64,000 nucleotides of DNA from Planctomycetales bacterium (lineage in GTDB: Bacteria > Planctomycetota > Planctomycetia > Isosphaerales > Isosphaeraceae): assembly GCA_027449865.1 (NCBI GenBank), contig DAIDKV010000022.1, positions 31,179-95,178 on the forward strand. Direction: 5' to 3'. Below are positions 35,610 to 44,649 of the stretch, one piece after another. The notes beneath the pieces are model-generated. The model ran no database searches. It saw only the letters and a program-made list of their open reading frames with translations, and was not told the origin of the DNA. The translations under genes were made by a program, and so were the position numbers. The stretch's first letter is position 1, and each line of letters begins with the position of its first letter.

Positions 35610-38411
35610 CTAAAATCCTGGTATCGCCTCGACATCCAGCCAGTTTGGCCCGGCGGCGATGTCCACCGCGAGCGGGACCGAGAGGGCCAATGCCGAGGTC
35701 ATTTCTCGGCGGACCAACTCGGCCAGCTCGGGGATCCGGTCGTCGGGCGCCTCGAAGACCAGTTCGTCGTGAATCTGGAGCAGCATCCGCGCCGGCGACT
35801 TCCGCCCCATCAGCTCGTCGTCGAGCCGGATCATGGCACGCTTGATGAGGTCGGCCGCCGAGCCCTGGATGATCGTGTTGACGGCCGTCCGTTCGGCCAG
35901 GTTTCGCGATCGGCCGGTCGTCGATTTGATCCCGACAATCGGACGACGCCGCCCCAGGATTGTCTCCACTCGTCCCTTCGTCTGCGCCTCTTCCAGCGAC
36001 CTCGTGATGAAGCGGTCCACTCCGGCGTATTCCTGGAAATAGGCGTCGATGAACTTCGCCGCCTCAGCCTGGCTGATCCCCAGTCGAGCCGCCAGGCCGA
36101 ACGCGCTGAGACCGTAAATCACGCCGAAGTTCACCGTCTTCGCCACCCGACGCTGCGCCTCGTCGACGGCCGATTCCTCAACGCCGAAGATCCGGGCCGC
36201 GACGGCCCGGTGGATGTCTCGGTCCTCGGCGAACGCCTTCACGAGCGCGGGGTCTTCCGAGAAATGCGCCAGGATGCGTAGCTCGATTTGCGAGTAGTCG
36301 GCCGTCAGCAGCGACCAGCCGGGCCGACCTGGGACGAACGCCTGGCGGATCTGCCGCCCCTCCTCGGTTCGGACCGGGATGTTTTGCAGGTTCGGGTCGG
36401 ACGAGCTGAGCCGGCCGGTCGCCGTCACGCTCTGGTTGAACGAGGCGTGGATTCGGCCGTCGTCGGGATGCACCCGCGACGGCAGGTCGTCCAGATACGT
36501 GCTCTTGAGCTTTCCGAGCTGGCGGTGCCGGAGCAACTGGGCCGGGAGCGGGTGCTTGCTCGCCAGTTCCTCCAGGACGTCCTGCGCGGTGCTCTGCTCG
36601 CCGCCCGGTGTTTTTGAGAGCGAGGGCAGTTTCAATTCGTCGAAGAGGATCTGCCGGAGTTGAGGCGGCGAGTTGATATTGAACGTTCGGCCGGCCAGGC
36701 GGTAGATCTCGGCCTCGATCGTCGCCATCTGCCCGGCGAACTCCTCGGAAAGCTGGTTCAATCGGGAGACGTCCACCGCGACGCCGACCCGCTCCATCCG
36801 AGCCAGGACCGAGATCATCGGCCGTTCGAGGTCGGCGTAGAGGTTCCAGAGGCCCTCCGACTGGACCTTCGGCGCCAGGATCGATTCGATGCGCCAGGTC
36901 GCGTCGGCGTCCTCGCCGGCGTACTCGGCGACCTTCGCGACGTCGATCTCGTCCATCCGCTTCTGATTCTTTCCCTTGCCGATCAGGGCACTGATCGGGA
37001 TCATCGTGTGGCCGAGCAGGCGCTGCGAGAGCTGGTCAAGGTTGTGGTTGCGCTCGCCGCTTTCGAGGAGGTAGCTGAGGATCATCGTGTCGGTGATCGG
37101 CCCGGCCAGGTCGACCCCCGCGCGGCCGAGCGCGAGCATGTCGTACTTGACGTTCTGGCCGACCTTCTCGACGTTCGGATCTTCCAGGATCGGCTTCAAT
37201 GCGGCGAGCGTGGCGGCCTCGTCGAGGTGTGGCGAGCCCTCCGGACCTCGGAGCGCCAGGTAAACCGCCTCACCCTGCTTCCACGAGAACGAGAGTCCGA
37301 CCAGGTCGGCGCGAAGCGGGTCGAGGTCGGTTGTCTCGGTGTCGACGCAGAATCGCTTCTGCCCCTGGAGTTCGTCGACGAACGCGGCGAGAGCCTCGGG
37401 CGTGTCGATCAGCCGGTAATCGGCGACCCAGGCGGCGGCCGCCTCGGCCGGCTCCGACGATTTTGCTGGCGGACCCAGTTCGTCCCGGAATCCGTGGAAG
37501 CCGCACTCGTTGCAGAGCGCGATCAGTGCCTCGCGGTCGGGGGTCTGCGTCTTGAGAACATCCCACTCGATCGCGATCGGCAGGTCGGCCCGGAGCCGGA
37601 CAAGTTCGCGGGCGCGGAGGGCGGTCTCCTTGTGTTCGCGCAGGGCCTGCTGCTTTTTGGGTCCCTTGACCTTCTCGGGATGGGCCAGCAGGGCGTCGAG
37701 CGTGCCGAATTCCTTCAGGAACGTGGAGGCAAATCCTGGCCCGATCCCCGGAACGCCGGGAACGTTGTCGACCGAGTCGCCCGTCAGCGAGAGGAAGTCG
37801 ACGACCTGATCCGGACGGATGCCCCAGTCCTTTTCGAGGGCCTCGGCGTCCATTTCCTTCCTGGTCCGGAGGTTGAGCAGGCGGACGTGGTCACTGATGA
37901 GCTGGCGGGCATCTTTATCGGTGGTGACGATGTAGACATCGAGTCCTTTTTCCTCACCGAGTCGGGCCATCGTGGCGATCACGTCGTCGGCCTCCATCCC
38001 CTCCTCCATCAGGACAGGGACGCGGAATCCCTCGAAGACGCGGCGGATGACGGGGATCTGGGCGGAGAGGTCGGCGGGCATTTCGGAGCGATTGGCCTTG
38101 TATTCGGCGTAGATCTCGGATCGGAAGACCTTCCCCGCGCCGTCGAAGGCGGCGGCGAGGTAATCGGCCTTGCGTCCTTTCACCAGGTTGAGCAGGTCGC
38201 GGAAGATTCCGAAGACGGCCTGAGTGGGCTGGCCGGCTGGTCCGGTCATCTCGGGGATTGCGTGGAAGACCTGGAAGATGAGGGAATAGGCGTCGAGGAT
38301 GAAGAACGTTGGCCGGCGGTCGGCCGGAGCGGACTCGGGCCTTGCTGGTGAGGCGGCTGATTGTTCGGATTCCTCGGGGAACAAAAAGGCGCCTTGCGCA
38401 TCCAAGCTCAT
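35610..38411 (-). CDS. polA: DNA polymerase I
   Basis: 933 residues with all three domains. The 5' nuclease domain (about 35-290) has AFDG, MEADD and TTDKDARQL acidic motifs and the helix-hairpin-helix GVPGIGPGFAS. The 3'-5' exonuclease domain has DTET at 357-360, NVKYD and YAGEDAD, so proofreading residues look complete. The polymerase domain shows ADYSQIELRILAHFS (motif A), RRVAKTVNFGVIYGLSAFGL (motif B, O-helix) and QIHDELVFEA (motif C). A 34-residue N-terminal extension (SAASPARPESAPADRRP region) precedes the nuclease fold. GAGGAG lies just upstream of the ATG at 38409-38411. Confidence 0.97.
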   Translation of the reverse strand: MSLDAQGAFLFPEESEQSAASPARPESAPADRRPTFFILDAYSLIFQVFHAIPEMTGPAGQPTQAVFGIFRDLLNLVKGRKADYLAAAFDGAGKVFRSEIYAEYKANRSEMPADLSAQIPVIRRVFEGFRVPVLMEEGMEADDVIATMARLGEEKGLDVYIVTTDKDARQLISDHVRLLNLRTRKEMDAEALEKDWGIRPDQVVDFLSLTGDSVDNVPGVPGIGPGFASTFLKEFGTLDALLAHPEKVKGPKKQQALREHKETALRARELVRLRADLPIAIEWDVLKTQTPDREALIALCNECGFHGFRDELGPPAKSSEPAEAAAAWVADYRLIDTPEALAAFVDELQGQKRFCVDTETTDLDPLRADLVGLSFSWKQGEAVYLALRGPEGSPHLDEAATLAALKPILEDPNVEKVGQNVKYDMLALGRAGVDLAGPITDTMILSYLLESGERNHNLDQLSQRLLGHTMIPISALIGKGKNQKRMDEIDVAKVAEYAGEDADATWRIESILAPKVQSEGLWNLYADLERPMISVLARMERVGVAVDVSRLNQLSEEFAGQMATIEAEIYRLAGRTFNINSPPQLRQILFDELKLPSLSKTPGGEQSTAQDVLEELASKHPLPAQLLRHRQLGKLKSTYLDDLPSRVHPDDGRIHASFNQSVTATGRLSSSDPNLQNIPVRTEEGRQIRQAFVPGRPGWSLLTADYSQIELRILAHFSEDPALVKAFAEDRDIHRAVAARIFGVEESAVDEAQRRVAKTVNFGVIYGLSAFGLAARLGISQAEAAKFIDAYFQEYAGVDRFITRSLEEAQTKGRVETILGRRRPIVGIKSTTGRSRNLAERTAVNTIIQGSAADLIKRAMIRLDDELMGRKSPARMLLQIHDELVFEAPDDRIPELAELVRREMTSALALSVPLAVDIAAGPNWLDVEAIPGF

Positions 38412-38657
38412 AGAGGCTCCTCGCCAGGGATGGGGCGACTGATCGGGCCCGCCGCCGCCGTTTGACCGCTGTTGAGACGGTCCTTACAATCGGATGGATG
38501 GTGTGGGTTTCGCCGGTCGGGTGAGCCCGGGCGGTGGCCGTCCGGGCGAATTCCGGAAGGTCGCGCCGCGTCCCCCTTCGCGTGTGACATATTATCAGCA
38601 AACCGGCCGCTTGCATCGGCGGGTCGCATCCGCTCCGTCCGGAGGGAGTCAACATCC

Positions 38658-40277
38658 ATGGCCGCGTCGTCGAACGAATCCCAGGGGCTAAAGATCGCGG
38701 TCGCGGTCTTTATCGCCCTCTCGGTTATCCTGTCCGTCACCTGCTATTTCCTCTATTCCAGCTACGCCCAGGCCGACGCCCAGCGGGCCAAGGCCGCCGA
38801 AGGTGAGTCCAACGCCCGGAAGGCCCAGGGAATACTGCAGGCCCAGGTCGAGGACCTACGCGGTCGAATCGGCGTTCGTGCTGAGGACGCCGACGCGGCC
38901 AAGGCCGAGATCGACGCCCATTATAAGAAGATTTACGGCCAGCTCGACGAGCTGGACGCCAAGGTGGCCGCGTCGCTCCAGAAATTTCAGCAGTCCGGCG
39001 CCCAGCCCGCGGAGCTGGAAGACCTGCGTGGAAAGGTTCAGCAGGCCATCCAGTCATTCCGCCAGGAGAACAAGCGGACGTACATCTCCTCGCTCGATCG
39101 CCTTACCGAGTTGATGGAGAACCTCTCGCTGCTGGCGACCGTGATGGGTGGTGACTATCTTGACCTTCGTCACGCCCTCGAATCGGCCACCAGCGTGAAC
39201 AACAAGCAGCTCGCCGTGCAGACCAGCCAGGCCGAGGCCGCACGCAACGACGTGATGGACGAGCAGAAGAAGCACGTCGAGGAGCGTGGAAGCCTGCTCG
39301 CGAAGGTGGAGACCCTCACCAAGGATAACGATCTCAAGACCACCGAGATCGCTAACCTCAACGAGCAGAACCGCCGCCTGAAGGAAGAGCACGACAAGGA
39401 ACGCGGCCTGTTGACCACCCAGATCCGCGACTGGCGCGACAAGGCCGAGCGGAGCGACGTCGTTCTCGACCACCCCGATGGCTACGTGACCTATGTCGAT
39501 TACGACTCGCGCGAGGTGCAGGTCAATGTCAACCGAAGGATGGGGGCTCGCCCGCAGATGATGCTGGCGATCTTCGATGCTCGATCCCCCGGCGTCCCGA
39601 CCGAGAAGCCCAAGGGGACGATCCAGTTGACCAAGATCGGCGACCGTTACAGCGTCGCCCGGATCGTCAAGATGAACAATCCGATCGAGCCGATCCGAGT
39701 GGGAGACATCGTTTACTCGGCCGCCTGGTCGCCGAATAGCCCGACCCACTTCGCCTTCATGGGCAAGATCGACGTCAATCGAGACGGCCGAGACGACCGC
39801 GCCGAGCTAAAGCGAATGATCGAGGACGCCGGTGGTGTGGTGGATTACGACCTTCCGCCGCCCTGGCTCGGCAAGGAGACCGGCAAGCTTACCCCTCAGA
39901 TCGACTGGTATGTCACCGACGATCGCATGCCGTTCCGCGACGTTTATAATCCCAGCTCGGAGCCCATGCTCAAGCTGGAATCCGAACTCAAGGAGCGGAT
40001 GGGCAAGGTGATTCAGGAAGCCCGGCTCGTGGGCATCCGTCCGATGCCGATCGGGAAGCTGCTCAACTACCTCGGCTACGACATCAACACGCCGATTTTC
40101 GGCAAGGTCGAGGCCGTGAACGATGCCGCGATCAAGCGGCTCGTCACCCCGAAGAAGCCGCAGAATGCCGCTCCGGCCGCCGATGCCACCGCTCCGGCCG
40201 CCGATGCCGCGGCTCCGGCTGACAACTCCGGTGCGACCGAGACCCCCAAGAAGGACGATCAGGCCGGCGACCAGTAA
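38658..40277 (+). CDS. Inner-membrane coiled-coil protein with possible BRCT-like domain
   Basis: 539 residues. A membrane helix at about 11-33 (LKIAVAVFIALSVILSVTCYF) is followed by a long coiled coil to about residue 275 (KAAEGESNARKAQG, EAARNDVMDEQKKHVEERGS, LNEQNRRLKEEHDKERGLL). A beta-rich part (VVLDHPDGYVTYVDYDSREV) comes next. Residues about 370-440 (FMGKIDVNRDGRDDRAELKR, MIEDAGGVVDYDLPP, DWYVTDDR) are reminiscent of BRCT, a weak match. The C-terminus is Ala/Pro-rich with repeated APAADATAPAADA. GGAGGGAG lies upstream of ATG 38658. No close neighbour suggests its role; divergent from polA. Confidence 0.75.
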   Translation: MAASSNESQGLKIAVAVFIALSVILSVTCYFLYSSYAQADAQRAKAAEGESNARKAQGILQAQVEDLRGRIGVRAEDADAAKAEIDAHYKKIYGQLDELDAKVAASLQKFQQSGAQPAELEDLRGKVQQAIQSFRQENKRTYISSLDRLTELMENLSLLATVMGGDYLDLRHALESATSVNNKQLAVQTSQAEAARNDVMDEQKKHVEERGSLLAKVETLTKDNDLKTTEIANLNEQNRRLKEEHDKERGLLTTQIRDWRDKAERSDVVLDHPDGYVTYVDYDSREVQVNVNRRMGARPQMMLAIFDARSPGVPTEKPKGTIQLTKIGDRYSVARIVKMNNPIEPIRVGDIVYSAAWSPNSPTHFAFMGKIDVNRDGRDDRAELKRMIEDAGGVVDYDLPPPWLGKETGKLTPQIDWYVTDDRMPFRDVYNPSSEPMLKLESELKERMGKVIQEARLVGIRPMPIGKLLNYLGYDINTPIFGKVEAVNDAAIKRLVTPKKPQNAAPAADATAPAADAAAPADNSGATETPKKDDQAGDQ

Positions 40278-40315
40278 TCGGCCCCGTCCCCGAGCCTTCC
40301 CGACGCACTCAAGGT

Positions 40316-40354
40316 CCCCGCGCTCCGCACCTTCACCAGTGCCGGAACGCGGGG
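40316..40354 (+). terminator. Hairpin downstream of the coiled-coil gene
   Basis: CCCCGCG-C-TCCG (40316-40327) pairs with CGGA-A-CGCGGGG (40343-40354) around a 15-base loop. It lies 39 bases after the stop codon. There is no U-run, so it may need a factor or may stabilise the mRNA end. Confidence 0.5.
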
Positions 40355-40517
40355 GCCGGCTCGTTGATGGAGCGTCGCAACGAACCGGGGCCGGATGTCT
40401 TTCCGATTGTCCGTCCGCGGGAAGCCACCCTCGCCGAGGTCGAAATCCCTCCAGAATCTCCTCGATCCGCCGGCCAAAATTGAGGACCAGAGAGGGGGAT
40501 CCTGGCCGGTCCGGTGC

Positions 40518-41318
40518 TCATCCCAGGTTCCGATGCTGGCGCCGGTATTCCGCGGCGAGAAGGTCCTGAAGAAACACCAGCCGATCATCGAAGTCGGGCG
40601 GCTCGACCTGGAGCCGGGCGACCAGCGCCGGTATCAACCGGCCGAGCAGTTGCTGTTGCTGGATCGGACCCACGGAATCCCAACGCTCCAGGATCTGCTC
40701 GACCGCCGAGAAGTCCTGCGGCCGAACCCGCTTTAGCGCCGCGACGTCGAACGTGAATCGCGACTCGACCGCCGGCCGTTCCGAGAGGACCATCCGCAGA
40801 TCACCGATCGGCTCGGGCTTATCCACGACGACGACCGTCCCGGCGACCATGTCTCCCAGCCGCTGCGATTTTTTGGAAAGCAGTGGGACGATCCAGAGCG
40901 GTCCGAGGTTGTCGATCACCCGGAAGATGTTCCGGACGAAGACGGCGCCTGGCGTCAGCGCGAAGCCATCGAGCCGGACGACCCGGACCCCCAGCGCCCG
41001 CTTACCGAGAGTCTGCCCGCGCCCCAGCAGCTCGAAGAGTCCATAATAGAGGAAGCTTCCGATCCCCCAGGCCAGCAGGAAGAGGCCGACCATGTAGGCG
41101 GTCGCGCGTCCCAACTCGGTTTCGTCCCCGTTCGGGATCTTCGCGAAGTCCTTGAGCAGCGAATCGGAGGCGGCGCCCGCGCAGAGCAGGACGACGAAGA
41201 GGACCAGTCCGATCGCGATCATTATGATGTTGTCGTAGACCCAGGCGACGAACCGTGTCCCGAGCCCGGCGGCCTCGTAGGCGACCTGGACGTTCTCGGG
41301 CGTCTCGAACTCGATCAT
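40518..41318 (-). CDS. RDD-family membrane protein
   Basis: 266 residues. The RDD signature occurs as GTRFVAWVYDNIIMIAIG at the N-terminus, where the canonical RDD triad reads R...D..., followed by four hydrophobic helices (GLVLFVVLLCAGAA, AYMVGLFLLAWGIGSFLYYG). GQTLGKRALGVRVVRLDGF is the typical post-helix loop and RNIFRVIDNLGPLWIVPLL the next helix. A soluble C-terminal tail of about 90 residues is rich in Arg and Leu. It is divergent from the SpoIIM gene with only 18 bases between starts, so they share a promoter region. RDD plus SpoIIM occurs beside MoxR/DUF58 clusters in many bacteria. Confidence 0.85.
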   Translation of the reverse strand: MIEFETPENVQVAYEAAGLGTRFVAWVYDNIIMIAIGLVLFVVLLCAGAASDSLLKDFAKIPNGDETELGRATAYMVGLFLLAWGIGSFLYYGLFELLGRGQTLGKRALGVRVVRLDGFALTPGAVFVRNIFRVIDNLGPLWIVPLLSKKSQRLGDMVAGTVVVVDKPEPIGDLRMVLSERPAVESRFTFDVAALKRVRPQDFSAVEQILERWDSVGPIQQQQLLGRLIPALVARLQVEPPDFDDRLVFLQDLLAAEYRRQHRNLG

Positions 41319-41336
41319 GGGCGCCCCGATATCGAT

Positions 41337-42347
41337 ATGAGCCGATTCATTGCAAGAAACAGGCCGGACTGGGACGAGCTGGAGTCCCTGGTCCGGAGAG
41401 CACGGAAATCCCCCCGGCGGCTCTCGCCGGAGGAGCGGAGCCGGCTGGACGTCCTTTATCGTCGGACGACGGTCCATCTGGCGCAGGTCGCGACCCGGAC
41501 GACCGACGCCCGGCTGATCGCCTACCTGAACGACCTGGCGGCGTCGGCCCATAGCCTGATCTATCTTCCGCCGAGGCAGTCGGCGCTTCAAGGGGCGGGC
41601 CGGTTCCTGACCGAAGGCTTCGCTCGCATGATCGCCCGACGATGGCGGTTTCACGCCGCGTCGGCCGTCCTGTTGATCGCCGGGGGACTGCTGGGCTACC
41701 TCGCCGCGATGAGCGACCCGCTCGCCGCGTATGCCCTGATGATGCCTGGCGACCCCCGCTCGCCCGGCTCGACACCGGAGCAACTGCTCGAAATCCTGCG
41801 CGGCGGGCGCGAGCAGAGCGGCGGCGAGAAATTTGCGTTTGCCTCGTTCCTCTTCGGCCATAACCTTCAGGTCGGAATCCTGTCGATGGCGGTTGGGGTT
41901 CTCGGCGGCGTTTTCACCACGGTTTTGATCCTGTACAACGGCTTGATGCTCGGCGACTTCATTGCGATCCACCACCGGGCCGGCATTCACACCGAGATGT
42001 GGGCCTGGCTTCTTCCGCACGGGATCACGGAACTGGGGGCCATTGTTCTGTTCGGTGGGATTGGCCTCTCGCTGGCGAGGGCCGTGATCAGCCCGGGACT
42101 TCTTTCGCGGGCCGAGAGCCTGAAGGAGGTCGGTGTCGACGCCGGACGCACCGGCATCGGCGCGGGACTGATGCTTGTCGCCGCGGCGATCATCGAGAGC
42201 TACGTCCGCCAGAGCCACCTGTCGACCGGTGCCCGGCTCGCGTTCGCGGGCGGTACGGCGCTGTTCTGGGCGGTCTACATCGCCCACGGATTCCGGTGCG
42301 AGCGACTCAGAGCAAATTCCCCCGCCGCAGCTCCACGAACCGGTTGA
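41337..42347 (+). CDS. Stage II sporulation protein M (SpoIIM)-like membrane protein
   Basis: 336 residues. After a basic cytoplasmic region (residues 1-100, RPDWDELESLVRRARKSPRR) there are about six membrane helices, including FHAASAVLLIAGGLLGYLAA and LQVGILSMAVGVLGGVFTTV. The loop FGHNLQVGILS and the GLMLGDFIAIHH and PHGITELGAIVLFGGIGLSL segments are the SpoIIM family signature. In Bacillus SpoIIM acts with SpoIID and SpoIIP in engulfment; planctomycetes do not sporulate, and here it probably works with the neighbouring RDD and MoxR-cluster proteins (inference). The last 41 bases overlap the end of the convergent DUF58 gene. Confidence 0.88.
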   Translation: MSRFIARNRPDWDELESLVRRARKSPRRLSPEERSRLDVLYRRTTVHLAQVATRTTDARLIAYLNDLAASAHSLIYLPPRQSALQGAGRFLTEGFARMIARRWRFHAASAVLLIAGGLLGYLAAMSDPLAAYALMMPGDPRSPGSTPEQLLEILRGGREQSGGEKFAFASFLFGHNLQVGILSMAVGVLGGVFTTVLILYNGLMLGDFIAIHHRAGIHTEMWAWLLPHGITELGAIVLFGGIGLSLARAVISPGLLSRAESLKEVGVDAGRTGIGAGLMLVAAAIIESYVRQSHLSTGARLAFAGGTALFWAVYIAHGFRCERLRANSPAAAPRTG

Positions 42348-43638
42348 TCAGCGGGACGGTCAACCGGCTCGGCTCGACGTCGAGCACCTGCACCCCACCC
42401 CGCCCCATCGAGGTCAGCGCCTCATCCCGCTCACGAAGTACCCGGAACGCCACCGCTTTTCGCGAGGCGTCGAGCATCGTCTCCATCGGCTCCTCAACGA
42501 TCTGGCGGAGCGTCGGCGTTCGGAGCGCGGCAAATAGGACCACGTGCCGGCGCGAGAGCCTCGCCAGCGAGGCCCGGAACCGCGTCGAGGTCTCGATGTC
42601 GGCGATGTCGGAGAGGATCACCACGAGCGACCGCTTCGACTGCCGCTGCTGCAACGTCGCGAACATCCGTCCGAAGTCCGACTCGGCCCACCGCGACTGA
42701 ACATTGTAAGCCCCGTCGACCAGCGCCCGAAGCGCTCTTGGCCCCGAGGCGGGCGGCTGGTAGCCGAGCACCTGGTTGTCGAACGTCGCCAGGCCGCAGC
42801 GGTCGCCGCCGTCGAGGGCCGTTCGCGCGAGCATCAGTGCGGAGTCGACGGCGCAGTCGAGCTTGGTCCCTCGGCCGGCGTCTGAGCCCATCAGCCGGCC
42901 GCAGTCGATCACGATCATCACGTCGCGGTGCCGCTCGACCTGGAACCGGCGGACGACCGGGCGACGAAACCGCGCCGATGTCTTCCAGTCGATCCGGCGC
43001 GGGTCGTCGCCGGGCCGGAATTCCGAGAGCGTCTCGAACTCCGTGCCCACTCCTGTCTGTCGGATTCGCGAAAGCTTGTCGAGCCGGAGCAATTCGGCGC
43101 GCTCGTCTTGGCGCAGGCCCTCGCCAGCGGCAAAACCCTCGGGCAAGACCTTCACCTCGCCGGGACATTCGAAGGAGCGCTGCGCCTCCAGCATCCCGAA
43201 CGGCCCGGTCAGCCGGAGCCAGATTGGTCCGAAGGCGAACCGTCCCCGGGTTGGGATGCGGAATGTTGTGGTCGCCACGTGACCGCCACTCTCCAGACGA
43301 AAGGAGTGGACGACGAACGTGGGAACGGCGACCGACGGCGCCACGTCGCGCAGCTCGGCCGGGATTGGAGACGGTCCGCCGCCGCTCACCCGGATCGTGA
43401 CCGCGAAGGGCAGATCGCGGCCGACCGCGGCCGGCATCCTTCGATCGATGGCGAGGGTTTTGAACGCCGACCGGATCGCCCGGTAATCGATCGCACCGAA
43501 CAGGACGACCACCATCGTGACGACCCCGGCAACGGTCCAGACCGGTGCGCCGGCGACGAGGAAAGAGACGGGCGAGGCCGCCATCAGGGCGACCGCCACG
43601 CGGATCATGTTCCGTCCCGGCCGGATCTGGAGGCTCAC
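42307..43638 (-). CDS. DUF58 domain protein (BatA/vWA-like partner of MoxR)
   Basis: 443 residues. Two N-terminal helices (RVAVALMAASPVSFLVAGAP, VAGVVTMVVVLFGAIDYRAI) anchor it. A beta-rich middle region follows, then DUF58 proper: GVGTEFETLSEFRPGDDPRR with IDWKTSARFRRPVVRRFQVE. The vWA-like fold has MIVIDCGRLM, with Asp in the position of the MIDAS motif. It is the last gene of the MoxR cluster, and its GTG start overlaps the MoxR stop as GTGA. GAGGTG lies six bases upstream of the GTG at 43636-43638. It likely acts downstream of MoxR in assembly of membrane or envelope complexes. Confidence 0.88.
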   Translation of the reverse strand: MSLQIRPGRNMIRVAVALMAASPVSFLVAGAPVWTVAGVVTMVVVLFGAIDYRAIRSAFKTLAIDRRMPAAVGRDLPFAVTIRVSGGGPSPIPAELRDVAPSVAVPTFVVHSFRLESGGHVATTTFRIPTRGRFAFGPIWLRLTGPFGMLEAQRSFECPGEVKVLPEGFAAGEGLRQDERAELLRLDKLSRIRQTGVGTEFETLSEFRPGDDPRRIDWKTSARFRRPVVRRFQVERHRDVMIVIDCGRLMGSDAGRGTKLDCAVDSALMLARTALDGGDRCGLATFDNQVLGYQPPASGPRALRALVDGAYNVQSRWAESDFGRMFATLQQRQSKRSLVVILSDIADIETSTRFRASLARLSRRHVVLFAALRTPTLRQIVEEPMETMLDASRKAVAFRVLRERDEALTSMGRGGVQVLDVEPSRLTVPLINRFVELRRGNLL

Positions 43639-44582
43639 CTCGGCACCTCGATCGCTTCGACCAGGTTCGCCAGGATCGCGTCGGCCGTCGCTCCTTCCAG
43701 CTCGGCCGAGGCCGCCGGGACGACCCGGTGCCGCATCGCCGGGAGGAACGCCGCCTTGATGTCGTCGGGGATGACGAAGTCGCGGCCGGCGAACCGGGCG
43801 AGGCTCTTGGCCCCCATCAGCAGCATGAGCCCGGCCCTCGGGCTGGCACCGACGGCCAGCGACTCGTCGTTCCGCGTCGCCTGCACCAGTCGGCGCACGT
43901 AGCCGATCACCTCCTCGCGGACATGCGTCCGCCGGATCGTCTCGCGAGCCTGGAGAATCTCCTCGGGACCGACCACCGGCTTCACGTGCATCCAGGCCGG
44001 GTTCGACGTTCCGCCGGTCGCGTGGTGCTCGCGGAGAATCCGCTCCTCGTCCTCCGGCCCCGGATAGGAGACGTCCACCTTGAACATGAACCGGTCAAGC
44101 TGCGCCAGCGGGAGTGGATACGTTCCCTCCTGCTCGATCGGGTTCTGGGTGGCGAACGTCAGGAACGGCTGCGGGAGGGTGTGGCTCACGCCATCATACG
44201 TCACCGATAACTCCTGCATCGCCTCCAGGAGCGCCGATTGGGTGCGAGCGGAGGCCCGGTTGATCTCGTCGGCGAGCAGGAAGTTGGTGAAGACCGGACC
44301 CGGGCGGAACTCGAATGTCCGAGTGTCTTCCCGGTAGAGCGACGATCCGGTGATGTCGATCGGGAGCAGGTCGGGCGTCATTTGAACGCGCCGGTAGTCG
44401 AGGCTCAGCGACGCGGCGATTGTGCGGACGAGCAGCGTCTTGGCAACGCCCGGCGGGCCTTCCAGCAGCACGTGACCGCTGCTGAACAGTGAGGCCAGCG
44501 CGAGGTCGACCACCTCGTCCTGTCCGAAAATGACCTTCGTGATCTCGCCGCGGATGGCCTGGTAGTGGTCTTCGAGCGACAA
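43635..44582 (-). CDS. MoxR-family AAA ATPase
   Basis: About 315 residues. The Walker A is GPPGVAKT preceded by FSSGHVLLE, Walker B is FLLADEINRA, sensor 1 is FLTFATQNPIEQEGTYPLPL and the arginine finger/RFMFK region follows. MoxR enzymes act as chaperones for metalloprotein or vWA-protein complexes with DUF58 proteins. The start is uncertain: TTG at 44580-44582 with an AAGGA site ten bases upstream gives a protein beginning SLEDHYQAIRGE. The frame remains open farther upstream through a 7-bp repeat region, encoding a NQLPITNN-like segment, but that is probably not coding. Stop overlaps the DUF58 start. Confidence 0.88.
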   Translation of the reverse strand: MSLEDHYQAIRGEITKVIFGQDEVVDLALASLFSSGHVLLEGPPGVAKTLLVRTIAASLSLDYRRVQMTPDLLPIDITGSSLYREDTRTFEFRPGPVFTNFLLADEINRASARTQSALLEAMQELSVTYDGVSHTLPQPFLTFATQNPIEQEGTYPLPLAQLDRFMFKVDVSYPGPEDEERILREHHATGGTSNPAWMHVKPVVGPEEILQARETIRRTHVREEVIGYVRRLVQATRNDESLAVGASPRAGLMLLMGAKSLARFAGRDFVIPDDIKAAFLPAMRHRVVPAASAELEGATADAILANLVEAIEVPR

Positions 44583-44605
44583 GGCTTTTTGATCCTTGTT
44601 ATTAG

Positions 44606-44640
44606 TAATTGGTAATTGGTTGTTGGTAATTGGTTCTTGG
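44606..44640. repeat. AT-rich heptamer tandem repeat between DUF4350 and MoxR genes
   Basis: Five consecutive seven-base units: TAATTGG, TAATTGG, TTGTTGG, TAATTGG, TTCTTGG. The patch is sharply AT-rich in otherwise GC-rich DNA and lies in the 67-bp gap between the DUF4350 stop and the MoxR start. Read in one frame it encodes NQLPITN-like sequence, a type known from short tandem repeats in cyanobacteria and other genomes. Confidence 0.85.
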
Positions 44641-44649
44641 TTGAGGTGT

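Noticed and set aside
36660..38351. Long plus-strand open frame opposite polA
   Set aside because: The opposite strand encodes a complete DNA polymerase I with all motifs.
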